The notes: generated from the sequence alone by a model not told the origin. Positions 37,199 through 46,497 are shown, counted from the stretch's first letter. The stretch is DNA of 64,000 bases from Lachnospiraceae bacterium (GCA_009911175.1 QXWX01000015.1:32051-96050); one strand, 5' to 3'. Program-made: numbers and translations.

Positions 37199-38876
37199 TG
37201 TAATGTGAAAAGTAGTCAAACTGGTTCAGTAGAATCGTAAGCCGGAGCCCTATGATACTGTCCAGATTGGAAAAACTGACATGGATCAGGTGTTCGATTT
37301 TCGAAATTCGCGCATGCAGCGTATTGACGTGAATGAATAGTTTTTCGCTGGTCAGCTTATAGGAAAGCTCATTCGAAAAAAAAGATTCCAAGGTAAAATA
37401 GAGGTCGGAGGAATGCTTCCTGTCATATTCAAGGATCGGTCTCAAGTATAATTGGTACAACTCGTCCAGGTAGGCATCGTTGATGTTGCCGTTGCTGTCC
37501 GTAAACAGCTTGATGATCCCCAGCTCTCCATATATAAGCAGAGAAACGCTGTCCTGCCTGTTTCTGACATAATTCAAAGTAAATACGGCTTCATTATATG
37601 CCCTCCGCAGATCATAGTAGCGATGGAGGTCACTGATCCCCATAATAAAGTGGGAGGAATTAAAATAAGTGGACAGGGCATCATAGAGCTGCATGCCCAC
37701 ATCTTTTATGGATCGTACTTTATCATCAATCAGAATCACCCATTGTTCTTTATATAAAAACACAAGAAATTTATTATTGTAGAGCCTGATATGCTTTAAA
37801 TGATTGATAAATCCGGTCAATAGCTCCACGTTATTAAAGAGATTTAAGTCTTTGCGGCTGTTGATTAAGAGCAGATAATAGCTGTTGCTCAATTCTGTAT
37901 TCAGACTCAGGCTGATCTGCTTTTTGCGGGCACGGTCCTCGTGCGGCAGGTCAAGGAGACTTTCAAAAACAACACTTTTGAAGTAATAGTTTGATTTCTC
38001 AAATTCTGCCGTAATACTGATTTTCAGAGAATATATGGACATGATTGTTTCCAGTCGGCAGATCAGTTCAGGAGGAAGCGTCTCGGCAGATGAACGGTAT
38101 TTTACAATAATATAAAATGCAGAAGTAAATTTTGAAATATGGGAAGGGATGATAAAATACTGATCTTGTTCATTGACAGAATTGTCATGGTATTTATATC
38201 CGTTCATGGCAGTGCCGTTGAAATTTTCCCCGACAGGAATGCGCTGTAAAAGAGTACTGACTCTCAGATTCCGAAGCTCCGAATTCCAGTCGTTGTCATT
38301 AGAGCTGTCCTGAATCCGAAGATTATAGTCTGCAAGAGCGATCGTGATTTTTGTCAGGTTATGCACAATTTCGCAAAGGCTGTTCAGCAGGTAATTATTG
38401 GACAGATAGTTGATAATAGAATTCTGAAAATTCTGATTTTCTACAAGGTACTGTGTTTGATTATTGATGATCAGATTCTGGATCAGAACGATCATACTGC
38501 TCCATGGAACGTGATCTTCAATAAATATAAGAGGAATGTGATATTTGATCAACAACTCTTTTTGTTCCTCAGTGATATACTTTTCATACAGCTTGTGCGT
38601 GATCACGCCGGAAATTTTTTTCCGGTGCAGAGTATTGATAAAGCTCTCAGTGAGACAAGTACGCATGAAACGGCTTACAATCAGAATATCGCCTTCATGC
38701 AGCCAATTCTCTATATCCTCCACGTCCATGACGGTTGCACTTTTTATAATGTGCTCCAATCCCTCCTCAGTTATGATCATATCGCAGGAAACCATCGGTT
38801 TTGTATTGAGTAGATCTCGGATGGAAACCTCCTTAAAATCATTATGAAATGTGTAATTTAATAGATTTTCTTCCAT
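37182..38876 (-). CDS. PucR-family transcriptional regulator
   Basis: The N-terminal 120 residues form a PucR-type ligand-sensing domain (VSIRDLLNTKPM ... GDILIVSRFMR ... KISGVITHKLY). A middle GAF-like or linker region follows, and the C-terminal 60 residues hold the PucR helix-turn-helix (LTSEKLFIHVNTLHARISKIEHLI). Such proteins control purine, amino acid or polyamine genes in response to a metabolite. It faces away from the transporter/deiminase cluster across a 306-base AT-rich spacer and is the obvious candidate to control it. Length is 564 aa. AAGGTGGTGG lies before the ATG. Confidence 0.88.
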   Translation of the reverse strand: MEENLLNYTFHNDFKEVSIRDLLNTKPMVSCDMIITEEGLEHIIKSATVMDVEDIENWLHEGDILIVSRFMRTCLTESFINTLHRKKISGVITHKLYEKYITEEQKELLIKYHIPLIFIEDHVPWSSMIVLIQNLIINNQTQYLVENQNFQNSIINYLSNNYLLNSLCEIVHNLTKITIALADYNLRIQDSSNDNDWNSELRNLRVSTLLQRIPVGENFNGTAMNGYKYHDNSVNEQDQYFIIPSHISKFTSAFYIIVKYRSSAETLPPELICRLETIMSIYSLKISITAEFEKSNYYFKSVVFESLLDLPHEDRARKKQISLSLNTELSNSYYLLLINSRKDLNLFNNVELLTGFINHLKHIRLYNNKFLVFLYKEQWVILIDDKVRSIKDVGMQLYDALSTYFNSSHFIMGISDLHRYYDLRRAYNEAVFTLNYVRNRQDSVSLLIYGELGIIKLFTDSNGNINDAYLDELYQLYLRPILEYDRKHSSDLYFTLESFFSNELSYKLTSEKLFIHVNTLHARISKIEHLIHVSFSNLDSIIGLRLTILLNQFDYFSHYRSHPA

Positions 38877-39182
38877 TTAGCCACCACCTTATCTGCTGAT
38901 TATATCATTGTTTCCTGAATATGCAAAGATGATTATGGTAAATTTAGTTACTGAAAGATTAATTAAATTTAAATACAAGAAAAGCAAAATGTAAATTGGT
39001 GCAGAATATAAAAATAGGGGCAAAATTTTGTGGATGCATACAATAGAAAAAACAGAATTTAAAAATTATACTTTATGAAAAGACCATGATGGGATGCCTA
39101 TGGGTATACTATGAGAAGATGAAACGTTTTTGGTGGGGACGGCGCGGCGCGTAAATAACATGGATGTACAGGAGAAAAAAAT
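38877..39182. promoter_or_regulatory. divergent AT-rich control region of the deiminase cluster
   Basis: This 306-base gap separates the regulator from the YjiH-like gene. On the minus strand TTTGCA, 17 bases, TATAAT (38899-38927) is a good promoter for the regulator. The plus-strand promoter is less clear; TATACT at 39105-39110 is a candidate -10 box. An AT-rich stretch (GATTAATTAAATTTAAAT, about 38957-38974) lies between them. No ORF was seen. Confidence 0.55.
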
Positions 39183-40544
39183 ATGGAGAGTAAAGGCAAA
39201 AAAAGTTATAGCGGAGGGGAATTATGCAGATTTATCCTCCCGTCTCTTTTGGGGACGGTCATTTTCCTGCTGCCGATCAAATGGCATGGAAATATGACCA
39301 TATTAATCGGAATTATTACGGATGCACTGCAGGTATTGCTTGCGCCGGTGATTTCAGCTGTGGTGACAATTGCAATTGTCCTTTCAGCAGTGCTTTCTAC
39401 GATCAGAAAATTTTTGAAACCGGAATGGATTATAAAAAGTGAACGCCTGAACGCGATTTTTTCATGCAGTACCTTCTATTATATCTGCCGTCTTCTGGGA
39501 ATGGTATTTGCGGTGATGGTGTATTTTGAAATCGGCTTTGAAGCTGTGGTTTCCCCGGATACCGGCGGAACCATGCTGGGATTATTAAAGACGATTACCG
39601 TGTGGTTTATGGCAGCAGCTTTTTTGATTCCGCTGCTGATGGATTTCGGAATTATGGATTATGTCGGTACGCTGCTGCGCAGGGTGACCAGGCCGGTGTT
39701 CCATCTGCCGGGAAGAGCGGCGGTGGATCTGCTGGCATCCTGGCTGGGAAGCAATACGGTGGGTGCGGTGCTTACTATCAAGCAGTATGAGCGGGGATAT
39801 TATACGGCGAGAGAAGCCATTGTGATCGCATGTTGTTTTTCTGCCGTGTCGCTTCCATTCAGCCTTGTAATCGCCGCAATGATCGGTGTGGATCATTTGT
39901 TTATTCCCTTTTATCTGATCGTGACAATTACCGGCTTCGTAAGTGCGGCGCTCATGATCCGGATCCCGCCGCTTCGTCTGTATCCGGACGAGTTCTGTCC
40001 TGATGTAGGAAAACAGGTCAAGGAGGAGGAAATTGAAGGATATACCATGCATCAGTGGGCGTTGAAGCTGGCTGTAGAAAAGGCGGCTAAGGGACCGGGG
40101 GTGAGGCAGATCCTGCTTAGCGGGCTGAGTACCTTTATGGGGATCGTATTTCAGACGGCTCCGATCGTAATGGCTTTTGGTACGATTGCATGTATGGTGG
40201 AGGCATATACACCGATTTTTAAATGGCTTTCCGTTCCGTTCGGATATTATCTGCGGTTATTTGGGATTGAGGATGCATTTGCGGTGGCGCCTGCGGCAAT
40301 CATTGGATTTATTGACATGTTTTTGCCGTCTGTGCTGCTTGCAGGAGTGGAGTCGGTGAAAACCAGATTTATACTGGGGGCACTGTCATTGGTTCAGATC
40401 GTATATATTACGGAGATCGGATCGATTATGATTTCCTCGAAAGTTCCGGTCAAGTTGAAAGATCTGTGCTTTATATTTATAGAAAAGACGCTGATCGCAC
40501 TGCCGATAATTGTGCTGCTGACAAATTTATTTGGTGTATTTTAA
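39183..40544 (+). CDS. YjiH-like membrane protein (nucleoside-recognition/GATE family)
   Basis: A polytopic inner-membrane protein with about eleven hydrophobic segments and the duplicated gate-domain pattern (LLASWLGSNTVGAVLTIKQYERGYYTAREAI in the first half, AVAPAAIIGFIDMFLPSVL in the second). Family members are proposed transporters or channels, with no firm substrate. It opens the cluster, with AGGAG before the ATG, and is followed by a second transporter after 254 bases. Uptake of the guanidino substrate or exchange of a product is a reasonable guess. Confidence 0.82.
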   Translation: MESKGKKSYSGGELCRFILPSLLGTVIFLLPIKWHGNMTILIGIITDALQVLLAPVISAVVTIAIVLSAVLSTIRKFLKPEWIIKSERLNAIFSCSTFYYICRLLGMVFAVMVYFEIGFEAVVSPDTGGTMLGLLKTITVWFMAAAFLIPLLMDFGIMDYVGTLLRRVTRPVFHLPGRAAVDLLASWLGSNTVGAVLTIKQYERGYYTAREAIVIACCFSAVSLPFSLVIAAMIGVDHLFIPFYLIVTITGFVSAALMIRIPPLRLYPDEFCPDVGKQVKEEEIEGYTMHQWALKLAVEKAAKGPGVRQILLSGLSTFMGIVFQTAPIVMAFGTIACMVEAYTPIFKWLSVPFGYYLRLFGIEDAFAVAPAAIIGFIDMFLPSVLLAGVESVKTRFILGALSLVQIVYITEIGSIMISSKVPVKLKDLCFIFIEKTLIALPIIVLLTNLFGVF

Positions 40545-40798
40545 AGAATGAAGGGGCTGCCTGCTGACAGTCTCTTTTTTCACGTCTGTTTGGAACATGC
40601 TGTTTTGAAGATAACGTTTTTATCATCAGGAGGCAGAAAAGCTGATAGCAGGGCGCTTTTGGATTGGTGATTCATACAAATCTTTTGAACTGACTTTGTG
40701 GGTTCAGACAATATATTTCGGAAAATATTTTTACTAAAATAAAATACACAAGGAAAAAACAGAAAATACAGACAAATGAAAAGGAAGGTGAGTCAACA

Positions 40799-42316
40799 AT
40801 GGGAGAAACTCAAAAAAAGAAAAAAGAAAAGAAGGGTCTGAATTCCTATGTAGTTATATTTGTTGTAATTGCATTCATGGCAATTCTGACCTGGTTCATT
40901 CCGGGAGGGGAATATGAATTGGATGAGGCCGGATATGCGATTGCCGGGACTTACAAAGAGCTTCCAGCCAATCCGCAGGGGCTTTGGGACGTGATCACTG
41001 CGCCGATCGTAGGTATGGTCGGAAATGGCGCGGTGAGCGGGGCGATTTCCATTTCCCTTTACATCATGCTTTTCGGGAGCTTCCTGAAGATGATGGAAGA
41101 GACAGGTGTCATCGGATTTGCGCTGACATCCGTGGCAAAAAAATTTCAGAAAAAGCCTTATATACTGATAACAATCCTTGTATTTATTCTGTCATTCCTT
41201 GGTACGTCACAGGGAGCATATGAAGAATGTGCCATTTATGTATCCTTGTTCCTGCCGATTTTCCTGGCGATGGGGATGGATACGATTACGGTCGTGATGA
41301 TTTCTGTATTCGGTACGCAGATTGGATGTGCCGCATCAGCGATCAATCCGTTTTCCACAGGGATTGCTTCGGATATTGCAGGAATTTCTTTTGGAGACGG
41401 TATTATTCCAAGACTGATTCTGTTCTTCGTACTGTCGGCAGTTGTTTCCGTGCTGATCAGCTGGTATGCGAAGACAGTGCAGTCTCATCCGGAAAAATCC
41501 GTGCAGTTCTACCGGCGGGATCAGGATATGAAGGAATTTTCCAATTCCGAAGAGGCGGGTGATACGGCAAGTGATGTGAAGCATATGAAGGGGCTTGTGA
41601 TCGTGTTTGTCCTGACCTTCGTGATCATGCTCCTGGCATTGTTCCCATGGACATCCATTAATGAGCATTTTACAATTTTTGCGTCAATTGCGGAATGGGT
41701 GAATACGACACCGGTTATCAGCACCGTGATCGGAAGCAGCGTGGTGGCATTCGGAGACTGGTATTTTACGGAATTGACAGCATTGATGCTTGTGATGTGC
41801 CTGATTGCGGGATTTATGGCAGGGTATGACCTGGATAAGATCATTAATATTATAATCAAGGGTGCGGCGGAGCTTGTGTCAACGGCCCTGATCGTTCCCA
41901 TGGCACGCGGTATCCAGGTGATCATGACATCCGGAAATATTACATCCACCATCCTGCATGCTACAGAGGTGACACTGGGATCCCTGCCGGTCGTGATATT
42001 CGTAATTCTGGCATTTGTGATCTATCTGATCTTTGCATGCTTCCTTCCCAGTTCTACAGGGCTTGCAGGGGCAACCATATCGGTCATGGTTCCTCTGGGG
42101 ACATTTGCAGGGGTACCGCCGTATGTGATGATCATTATTTATAACTTTGCGCTTGGCATTGCCAAGATGTTTACACCGACTTCGATCGCGGTTATGACAT
42201 GTACCCAGTACGCGAAGATTGACTATACATCCTGGATCAAGGCAGTATGGAAACCATTGGCTGTGATCTTCCTGGTGTGCCTCGCATTTGCGTTGGGATT
42301 GACCTTGATTGGTTAA
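40799..42316 (+). CDS. YfcC-family transporter (ArcD/dicarboxylate superfamily)
   Basis: A 505-aa permease with about twelve hydrophobic segments. WFIPGGEYELDEAG just after the first segment, GTSQGAYEECAIYVSLFLPIFLAMGMD, CAASAINPFSTGIASDIAG and FFACFLPSSTGLAGATISVM-type blocks mark the YfcC family, relatives of arginine/ornithine exchangers. Next to a deiminase, carbamoyltransferase and carbamate kinase it most likely exchanges the substrate for the amine or amino acid product. A Lys-rich N-terminus (TQKKKKEKKG) stays inside. AAGGTGAG precedes the ATG. Confidence 0.88.
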   Translation: MGETQKKKKEKKGLNSYVVIFVVIAFMAILTWFIPGGEYELDEAGYAIAGTYKELPANPQGLWDVITAPIVGMVGNGAVSGAISISLYIMLFGSFLKMMEETGVIGFALTSVAKKFQKKPYILITILVFILSFLGTSQGAYEECAIYVSLFLPIFLAMGMDTITVVMISVFGTQIGCAASAINPFSTGIASDIAGISFGDGIIPRLILFFVLSAVVSVLISWYAKTVQSHPEKSVQFYRRDQDMKEFSNSEEAGDTASDVKHMKGLVIVFVLTFVIMLLALFPWTSINEHFTIFASIAEWVNTTPVISTVIGSSVVAFGDWYFTELTALMLVMCLIAGFMAGYDLDKIINIIIKGAAELVSTALIVPMARGIQVIMTSGNITSTILHATEVTLGSLPVVIFVILAFVIYLIFACFLPSSTGLAGATISVMVPLGTFAGVPPYVMIIIYNFALGIAKMFTPTSIAVMTCTQYAKIDYTSWIKAVWKPLAVIFLVCLAFALGLTLIG

Positions 42317-42410
42317 AGCGGATATGAGAAGGAGTCGTGTAGACAAACTAAGGTATTCAAACTGGTAACAAAGTGGTAAGAAGCATTCAATAATAAAGGA
42401 GAAAACAAAA

Positions 42411-43532
42411 ATGGCAATTTCACTGAAAGGAAGAAACTTTTTCGCATTGGAGGATTTTACACCGGAGGAGATCCGTTACCTTTTGGATCTTGCAATCCAG
42501 CTGAAAAAGGAAAGTAAGGAACACATCAAACATCAGGACTATATCGGGGAGGACTTTCTGTTATTATTTGAAATGAATTCTACACGAACCCGCTGCGCGT
42601 TTGAGACTTCCGCAAATGATCTGGGAATGGGAACCACATTTCTTTCAAACTCGCATTTCGGAAATACGGAGACGATCAAAGACTCCATGCGTGTATTCAG
42701 CGAGATGTACAGTGCCATCGGCTACCGGGGCGCTAAGCACAGCACGCTGCTTGAAATGGCAAAGGACAGTACGATCCCGATCATCAACGGATACACAGAT
42801 CATCAGCATCCGACCCAGATGCTGGCGGACGCGATGACACTGGACGAGGTTTGGGGACGGGAGAACTATAAGGGGAAAACATTGTGCTTTATCGGGCGGG
42901 GCGGTGCCGTGAACTCCTTCTCATATGGCGTAATGTGTGCTATGCTTGGTATGAACTTTACCTATATTACCTCTTATATGGAAATGGACGAGGCTCTGGA
43001 AGGTCTGACAGCAGCAGAAAAGGCTACGTTCCGCAAATTTGTGCCCGAAGGAGTAGTATCTCCGAACTGGGATACCAAGATGGACGCGAGAAAGCGCAAA
43101 ATTGTAGAAGAACTGTTCGCGAAATACAGCCCGGAATGTAAATTTATTGAAACGGATGATATCAACGCGATCAAGGGCGTGGATGTGATCACAACAGAGA
43201 ACTGGGGATTCTTTACAGACCCTGTGGAGACATGGCTTCCTGGCATTGTGCGTTTCCGTCCGTACCAGGTGAACAGAGAGCTTCTGGAACGTTCGGAAAA
43301 TCCGGATTGTATTGTCATCCATATGCTGCCGTCCACACACAATATGGATCACGCGTCCGGACAAAAGCTGCTGTCCGTAATAGAGGATCCGGAACTGCGT
43401 GAATTTTTAAAGGGCGGAATGGAAGTGACAGATGAAGTCTTTGAACAGAACGCAAAATATATTTTCCAGGAAGCAGGCAACCGAAAGCACACGATCAAAG
43501 CGGTGATCAAAGCTGTATTAGGAGAAAGATGA
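42411..43532 (+). CDS. carbamoyltransferase of the ornithine/putrescine type, variant active site
   Basis: In catabolic use this enzyme splits a ureido compound with phosphate to carbamoyl phosphate and an amine. The carbamoyl-phosphate site is intact: STRTR at 57-61 and HPTQ at 133-136. The next signature, HCLP in ornithine and putrescine enzymes, reads HMLPS (304-308). The usual side-chain loop is replaced by ENWGFFTDPVETWLPG, and there is an extra segment at about 195-235. The 373-aa length exceeds the usual 310-340. It sits between the YfcC transporter and the deiminase. Substrate may be N-carbamoylputrescine or another ureido compound. Confidence 0.88.
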   Translation: MAISLKGRNFFALEDFTPEEIRYLLDLAIQLKKESKEHIKHQDYIGEDFLLLFEMNSTRTRCAFETSANDLGMGTTFLSNSHFGNTETIKDSMRVFSEMYSAIGYRGAKHSTLLEMAKDSTIPIINGYTDHQHPTQMLADAMTLDEVWGRENYKGKTLCFIGRGGAVNSFSYGVMCAMLGMNFTYITSYMEMDEALEGLTAAEKATFRKFVPEGVVSPNWDTKMDARKRKIVEELFAKYSPECKFIETDDINAIKGVDVITTENWGFFTDPVETWLPGIVRFRPYQVNRELLERSENPDCIVIHMLPSTHNMDHASGQKLLSVIEDPELREFLKGGMEVTDEVFEQNAKYIFQEAGNRKHTIKAVIKAVLGER

Positions 43533-43598
43533 TATATAGCATGCAACTTGTAATTTTGCGAAGTTAAAGCGATAGACCTTAAGAAGGAGGAACCATTT

Positions 43599-44870
43599 AT
43601 GGATATTTTAAACTACAGAGGGCTGGATTATGAAGATTTTCGCGTACCGGGGGAATTTGAACCCCAGGAGGCCGTGATCCTGGGATGGCCGGAAATGGCG
43701 GAATGTATAAAAGGGTACAGTCTGCACAAAGCATTTGCACAGTTGATCAAGATTATTGTGGAACAGGCAGAGGGTGTGACCGTCTATGTGAACTGTCCGG
43801 ATCAGAAGCGTGCGGAAAGCTGCAGGAAGGCTTTGACAGAGGAAGAAGTGGAGATTGAAAAGGTTGTGATCACGACCTACCCGGACGGCAGTAACTGGAC
43901 AAGGGACTACGGCCCGGATATTCTGGTGGACGATAAGGGCCATCGTCTCCTTGCCAATCCGAGATTTAACATGTATGGTCAGAGTACCATTGATAGTGTT
44001 ACTTCTACATTATGCGCAAAGTTCGCGCCCCACCTCGCGTTGGAAATCGGATGCCGGGATTTTGTGAATTCCACCCTGATTACAGAAGGCGGAGACAAGG
44101 AATTCAACGGCAACGGTGTGCTCATGGCATTGCGTGATACGGAGGTGACGAAGCGTAATCCACATATGTCAACCGAAGAGGTAGAAGAAGAGCTGAAGAG
44201 ATTGTTCCACTTGAAAAAAGTGCTCTGGCTGGAGAAAGGTGTGTTCGACGACGAGCTGACCACCTCAGGGGTATTAGATTATGTGGATGGAGAGCCAGTT
44301 TACCGTTCCTCATCCGCAAATGGGCACATGGATGAATTTGCAAGGTTTGTAGGACCCAATACGATCCTTCTCACCGAAATTACGGAAGAAGAGGCATCAA
44401 ACCTGAACTCCCACCGGATTACAAAGGAGCGCTGTGATGCCGCTTATGAAGTTTTAAAAAATGCAACAGACGCGGAAGGAAATCCGTTTAAGATCGTGCG
44501 TATGCCGGCTCCGGAGCCATTCTATGTATATTCTAAACCGGGAGACTGGATCAATGATACATGGTCCTGCCGTTACGGGGAGGGAAATGAATTCCTGGAT
44601 GACGGAACACCGATGCCGACAGGGGATATGATCATGCAGCCGGCTTTGAGTTATATTAACTTTTTGATCCTGAACAATATCGTGATCGCTCAGAATTACT
44701 GGGAAGAAGGACGTCCGGAAAGCATTAAAAAACGGGATGAACAGGCACTGGCTGTGCTGCGGGAGGTGTTCCCGGACAGAAAGATCGTGCCGTTTGTCAG
44801 TACCGCGCTGAATATCCGGGGCGGCGGAGTGCACTGCGCGACGAAGAATGTACCGAGGGCATCGAAATAG
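43599..44870 (+). CDS. agmatine-deiminase-family (PAD_porph) enzyme, enlarged
   Basis: A pentein-fold amidinotransferase/deiminase that hydrolyses a guanidino group to a ureido group plus ammonia. Expected active-site residues are visible: WTRDYGPD (Asp103), EGGD (Glu163), NGHMDEFARF (His243, Asp245) and the catalytic Cys413 in RGGGVHCATKNVP, 11 residues from the end. Classical agmatine deiminases are about 365 aa with GGGNIHC; here the length is 423 aa with insertions at about 170-230 and 315-350. The substrate could be agmatine or another guanidino compound. GGAGG lies before the ATG. Confidence 0.88.
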   Translation: MDILNYRGLDYEDFRVPGEFEPQEAVILGWPEMAECIKGYSLHKAFAQLIKIIVEQAEGVTVYVNCPDQKRAESCRKALTEEEVEIEKVVITTYPDGSNWTRDYGPDILVDDKGHRLLANPRFNMYGQSTIDSVTSTLCAKFAPHLALEIGCRDFVNSTLITEGGDKEFNGNGVLMALRDTEVTKRNPHMSTEEVEEELKRLFHLKKVLWLEKGVFDDELTTSGVLDYVDGEPVYRSSSANGHMDEFARFVGPNTILLTEITEEEASNLNSHRITKERCDAAYEVLKNATDAEGNPFKIVRMPAPEPFYVYSKPGDWINDTWSCRYGEGNEFLDDGTPMPTGDMIMQPALSYINFLILNNIVIAQNYWEEGRPESIKKRDEQALAVLREVFPDRKIVPFVSTALNIRGGGVHCATKNVPRASK

Positions 44871-44899
44871 GAGTTCTTTTCATAGGAAGAGGTGAAAAC

Positions 44900-45841
44900 A
44901 TGCCGAAAATTGTAATTGCTCTGGGCGGGAACGCGCTCCAGTCCAAGGACAGCAAACCGACAGCAGAAGGACAGCTGGAAGTGGTCAGGCAGACCTGCGA
45001 AAGGCTGGCGGAGATCAGCGCCCAGGGATATGAGATGAGTATTGTCCATGGAAACGGACCTCAGGTCGGGAGAATCCTTCTGGCCTCTGAGGCCGCAAAG
45101 GATCTGACACCTGCAATGCCGTTTGATGTATGCGGAGCCATGAGCCAGGGATATATCGGGTATCATATCCAACAGGCATTAAAATACGCGCTCAGTATTC
45201 GGAATAAGCATTGCCCGGTGGTGACAGTCGCGACGCAGATGGTGGTTGACAGAGACGACAGGGCTTTTGAAAATCCTGTAAAACCAATCGGTCCGTTTTA
45301 TACGGAGGAAGAGGCAAAGAAGCTGGAAGAGGAAAATGGATATACGATGAAAGAGGATGCGGGCCGGGGATGGCGCAGAGTGGTTGCGTCTCCGATCCCC
45401 AGAAAGATCGTAGAGATAGAGGCAATTAAAAATCTGTGGAAATCTACAATTGTGATTTCCTGCGGAGGAGGCGGCATTCCGGTAGTCGAGAATCCGGACG
45501 GGACATTGGAAGGGGTGGCTGCCGTCATTGATAAGGATCATGCGGCTGAGCTGCTTGCGGAGCAGGTGGAAGCGGATATTCTGATGATTCTGACAGAAGT
45601 GGAAAAGGCCGCGGTCAACTGGGGCAGGCCGAATCAGAAAAATCTGGATACCATGAGTCTGAAAGAAGCGGCGCAGTATGTGGAAGAGGGGCAATTTGCT
45701 CCGGGAAGTATGCTTCCGAAGGTGGAAGCCTGCATGAAGTTTGTACGTCAGAATCCACAGAAAAAAGCGATTATCACCAGCCTTGACAAAGCGCTGGAAG
45801 CATTGGAGGGGAAGACTGGAACAGTGATTACATTTGCATAA
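44900..45841 (+). CDS. arcC: carbamate kinase
   Basis: Transfers phosphate from carbamoyl phosphate to ADP, giving ATP, CO2 and ammonia; this is the energy-yielding step of deiminase pathways. Motifs IVIALGGNALQ, IVHGNGPQVGRIL, AMSQGYIGYHIQQAL, VISCGGGGIPV, VIDKDHAAELLA and GSMLPKVEA are all present. Length is 313 aa, normal. It starts 29 bases after the deiminase gene. It completes the cluster, which then ends in a run of hairpins. Confidence 0.97.
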   Translation: MPKIVIALGGNALQSKDSKPTAEGQLEVVRQTCERLAEISAQGYEMSIVHGNGPQVGRILLASEAAKDLTPAMPFDVCGAMSQGYIGYHIQQALKYALSIRNKHCPVVTVATQMVVDRDDRAFENPVKPIGPFYTEEEAKKLEEENGYTMKEDAGRGWRRVVASPIPRKIVEIEAIKNLWKSTIVISCGGGGIPVVENPDGTLEGVAAVIDKDHAAELLAEQVEADILMILTEVEKAAVNWGRPNQKNLDTMSLKEAAQYVEEGQFAPGSMLPKVEACMKFVRQNPQKKAIITSLDKALEALEGKTGTVITFA

Positions 45842-46272
45842 AGTAAATCTTTGCTGGAATAGCCGGAATACGTAGAGGCTATTTCAGGAAAAACAGGGCG
45901 TGGCATCTGAAATCAGAAATACTCAGACGCCGCGCCGTTCGTATATTGGCAGTTGATTTATTGTTACTGTTCACACCTTTTGGGTGCTCCAGTAACAGTA
46001 TACAGCCCATTTTTAGTCGCCTTCGGCGAGGGGCTGGATATTATGGCAAATGTTGCTTTATTGGCCGGTCGCCGTGCAGCAGGGAGCACGACGCCGTGTG
46101 AACTGTAACGATTTATTTCTGGATAAATATTTTTGCGGACAAAGAGTAAAAATGTATAGTATTTTTTATAAAGTAGTGTTAAAATAGAAGAAATGCGTAG
46201 CTTCAAAAAATAGCATCAAATAAATTTGTATGTGTGAGGTTACGAAAATACATGATATAGGAGGTTGCATAA
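45842..46272. repeat. hairpin-rich intergenic region after arcC (composite palindrome D)
   Basis: A 431-base gene-free stretch. CTGGAATAGCC/GGCTATTTCAG occurs at about 45852-45886. GGCGTGGCATCTGA/TCAGACGCCGCGCC at about 45893-45939 is a plausible terminator without a T-run. Then GTTACTGTTCACAC (45963-45976) pairs with GTGTGAACTGTAAC (46096-46109), enclosing a smaller GTTAC...GTAAC hairpin (45963-45996), TCGCCTTCGGCGA, and GGCCGGTC. The end of the region holds a promoter for the next gene. Confidence 0.6.
46133..46160 (+). promoter_or_regulatory. predicted promoter of the small coiled-coil gene
   Basis: TTGCGG (46133-46138), 16 bases, TATAGT (46155-46160). Confidence 0.5.
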
Positions 46273-46497
46273 ATGGCGAGAGGACGCAAAAAACAGGTAA
46301 ATCTTACATTAGAGGAACAGCTTGAGGCAGTGAATAACGAGATTGCCGCATGTGAGGAACAGATCAAAGAACTGAAGCGTAAGAGAAAAGAGATAGATAA
46401 GCAGATCAAGGAAGAGAAGAAGGAAGCTCTCTTTAAAGCTGTGGAGGAGTCAGGCAAAAGTATAGACGATATTCTGTCCGCTCTTTCCGAAGGCTGA
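46273..46497 (+). CDS. small basic coiled-coil protein
   Basis: The 74-aa protein has a basic start (MARGRKKQVNLTLEEQ), a continuous coiled-coil helix over about 12-55 with many Lys and Glu, and a short helical tail (SGKSIDDILSALSEG). The shape recalls H-NS-like or nucleoid-associated oligomerising proteins; a DNA-binding function is only a guess. GGAGG lies 7 bases before the ATG, so it is surely expressed. It is followed by a terminator. I do not know the family name. Confidence 0.75.
   Translation: MARGRKKQVNLTLEEQLEAVNNEIAACEEQIKELKRKRKEIDKQIKEEKKEALFKAVEESGKSIDDILSALSEG

Noticed and set aside
42411..43532. Carbamoyltransferase as YgeW-type (knotted) enzyme
   Set aside because: The conserved motifs of YgeW as I recall them do not fit, and it keeps STRTR and HPTQ of the ornithine/putrescine type.
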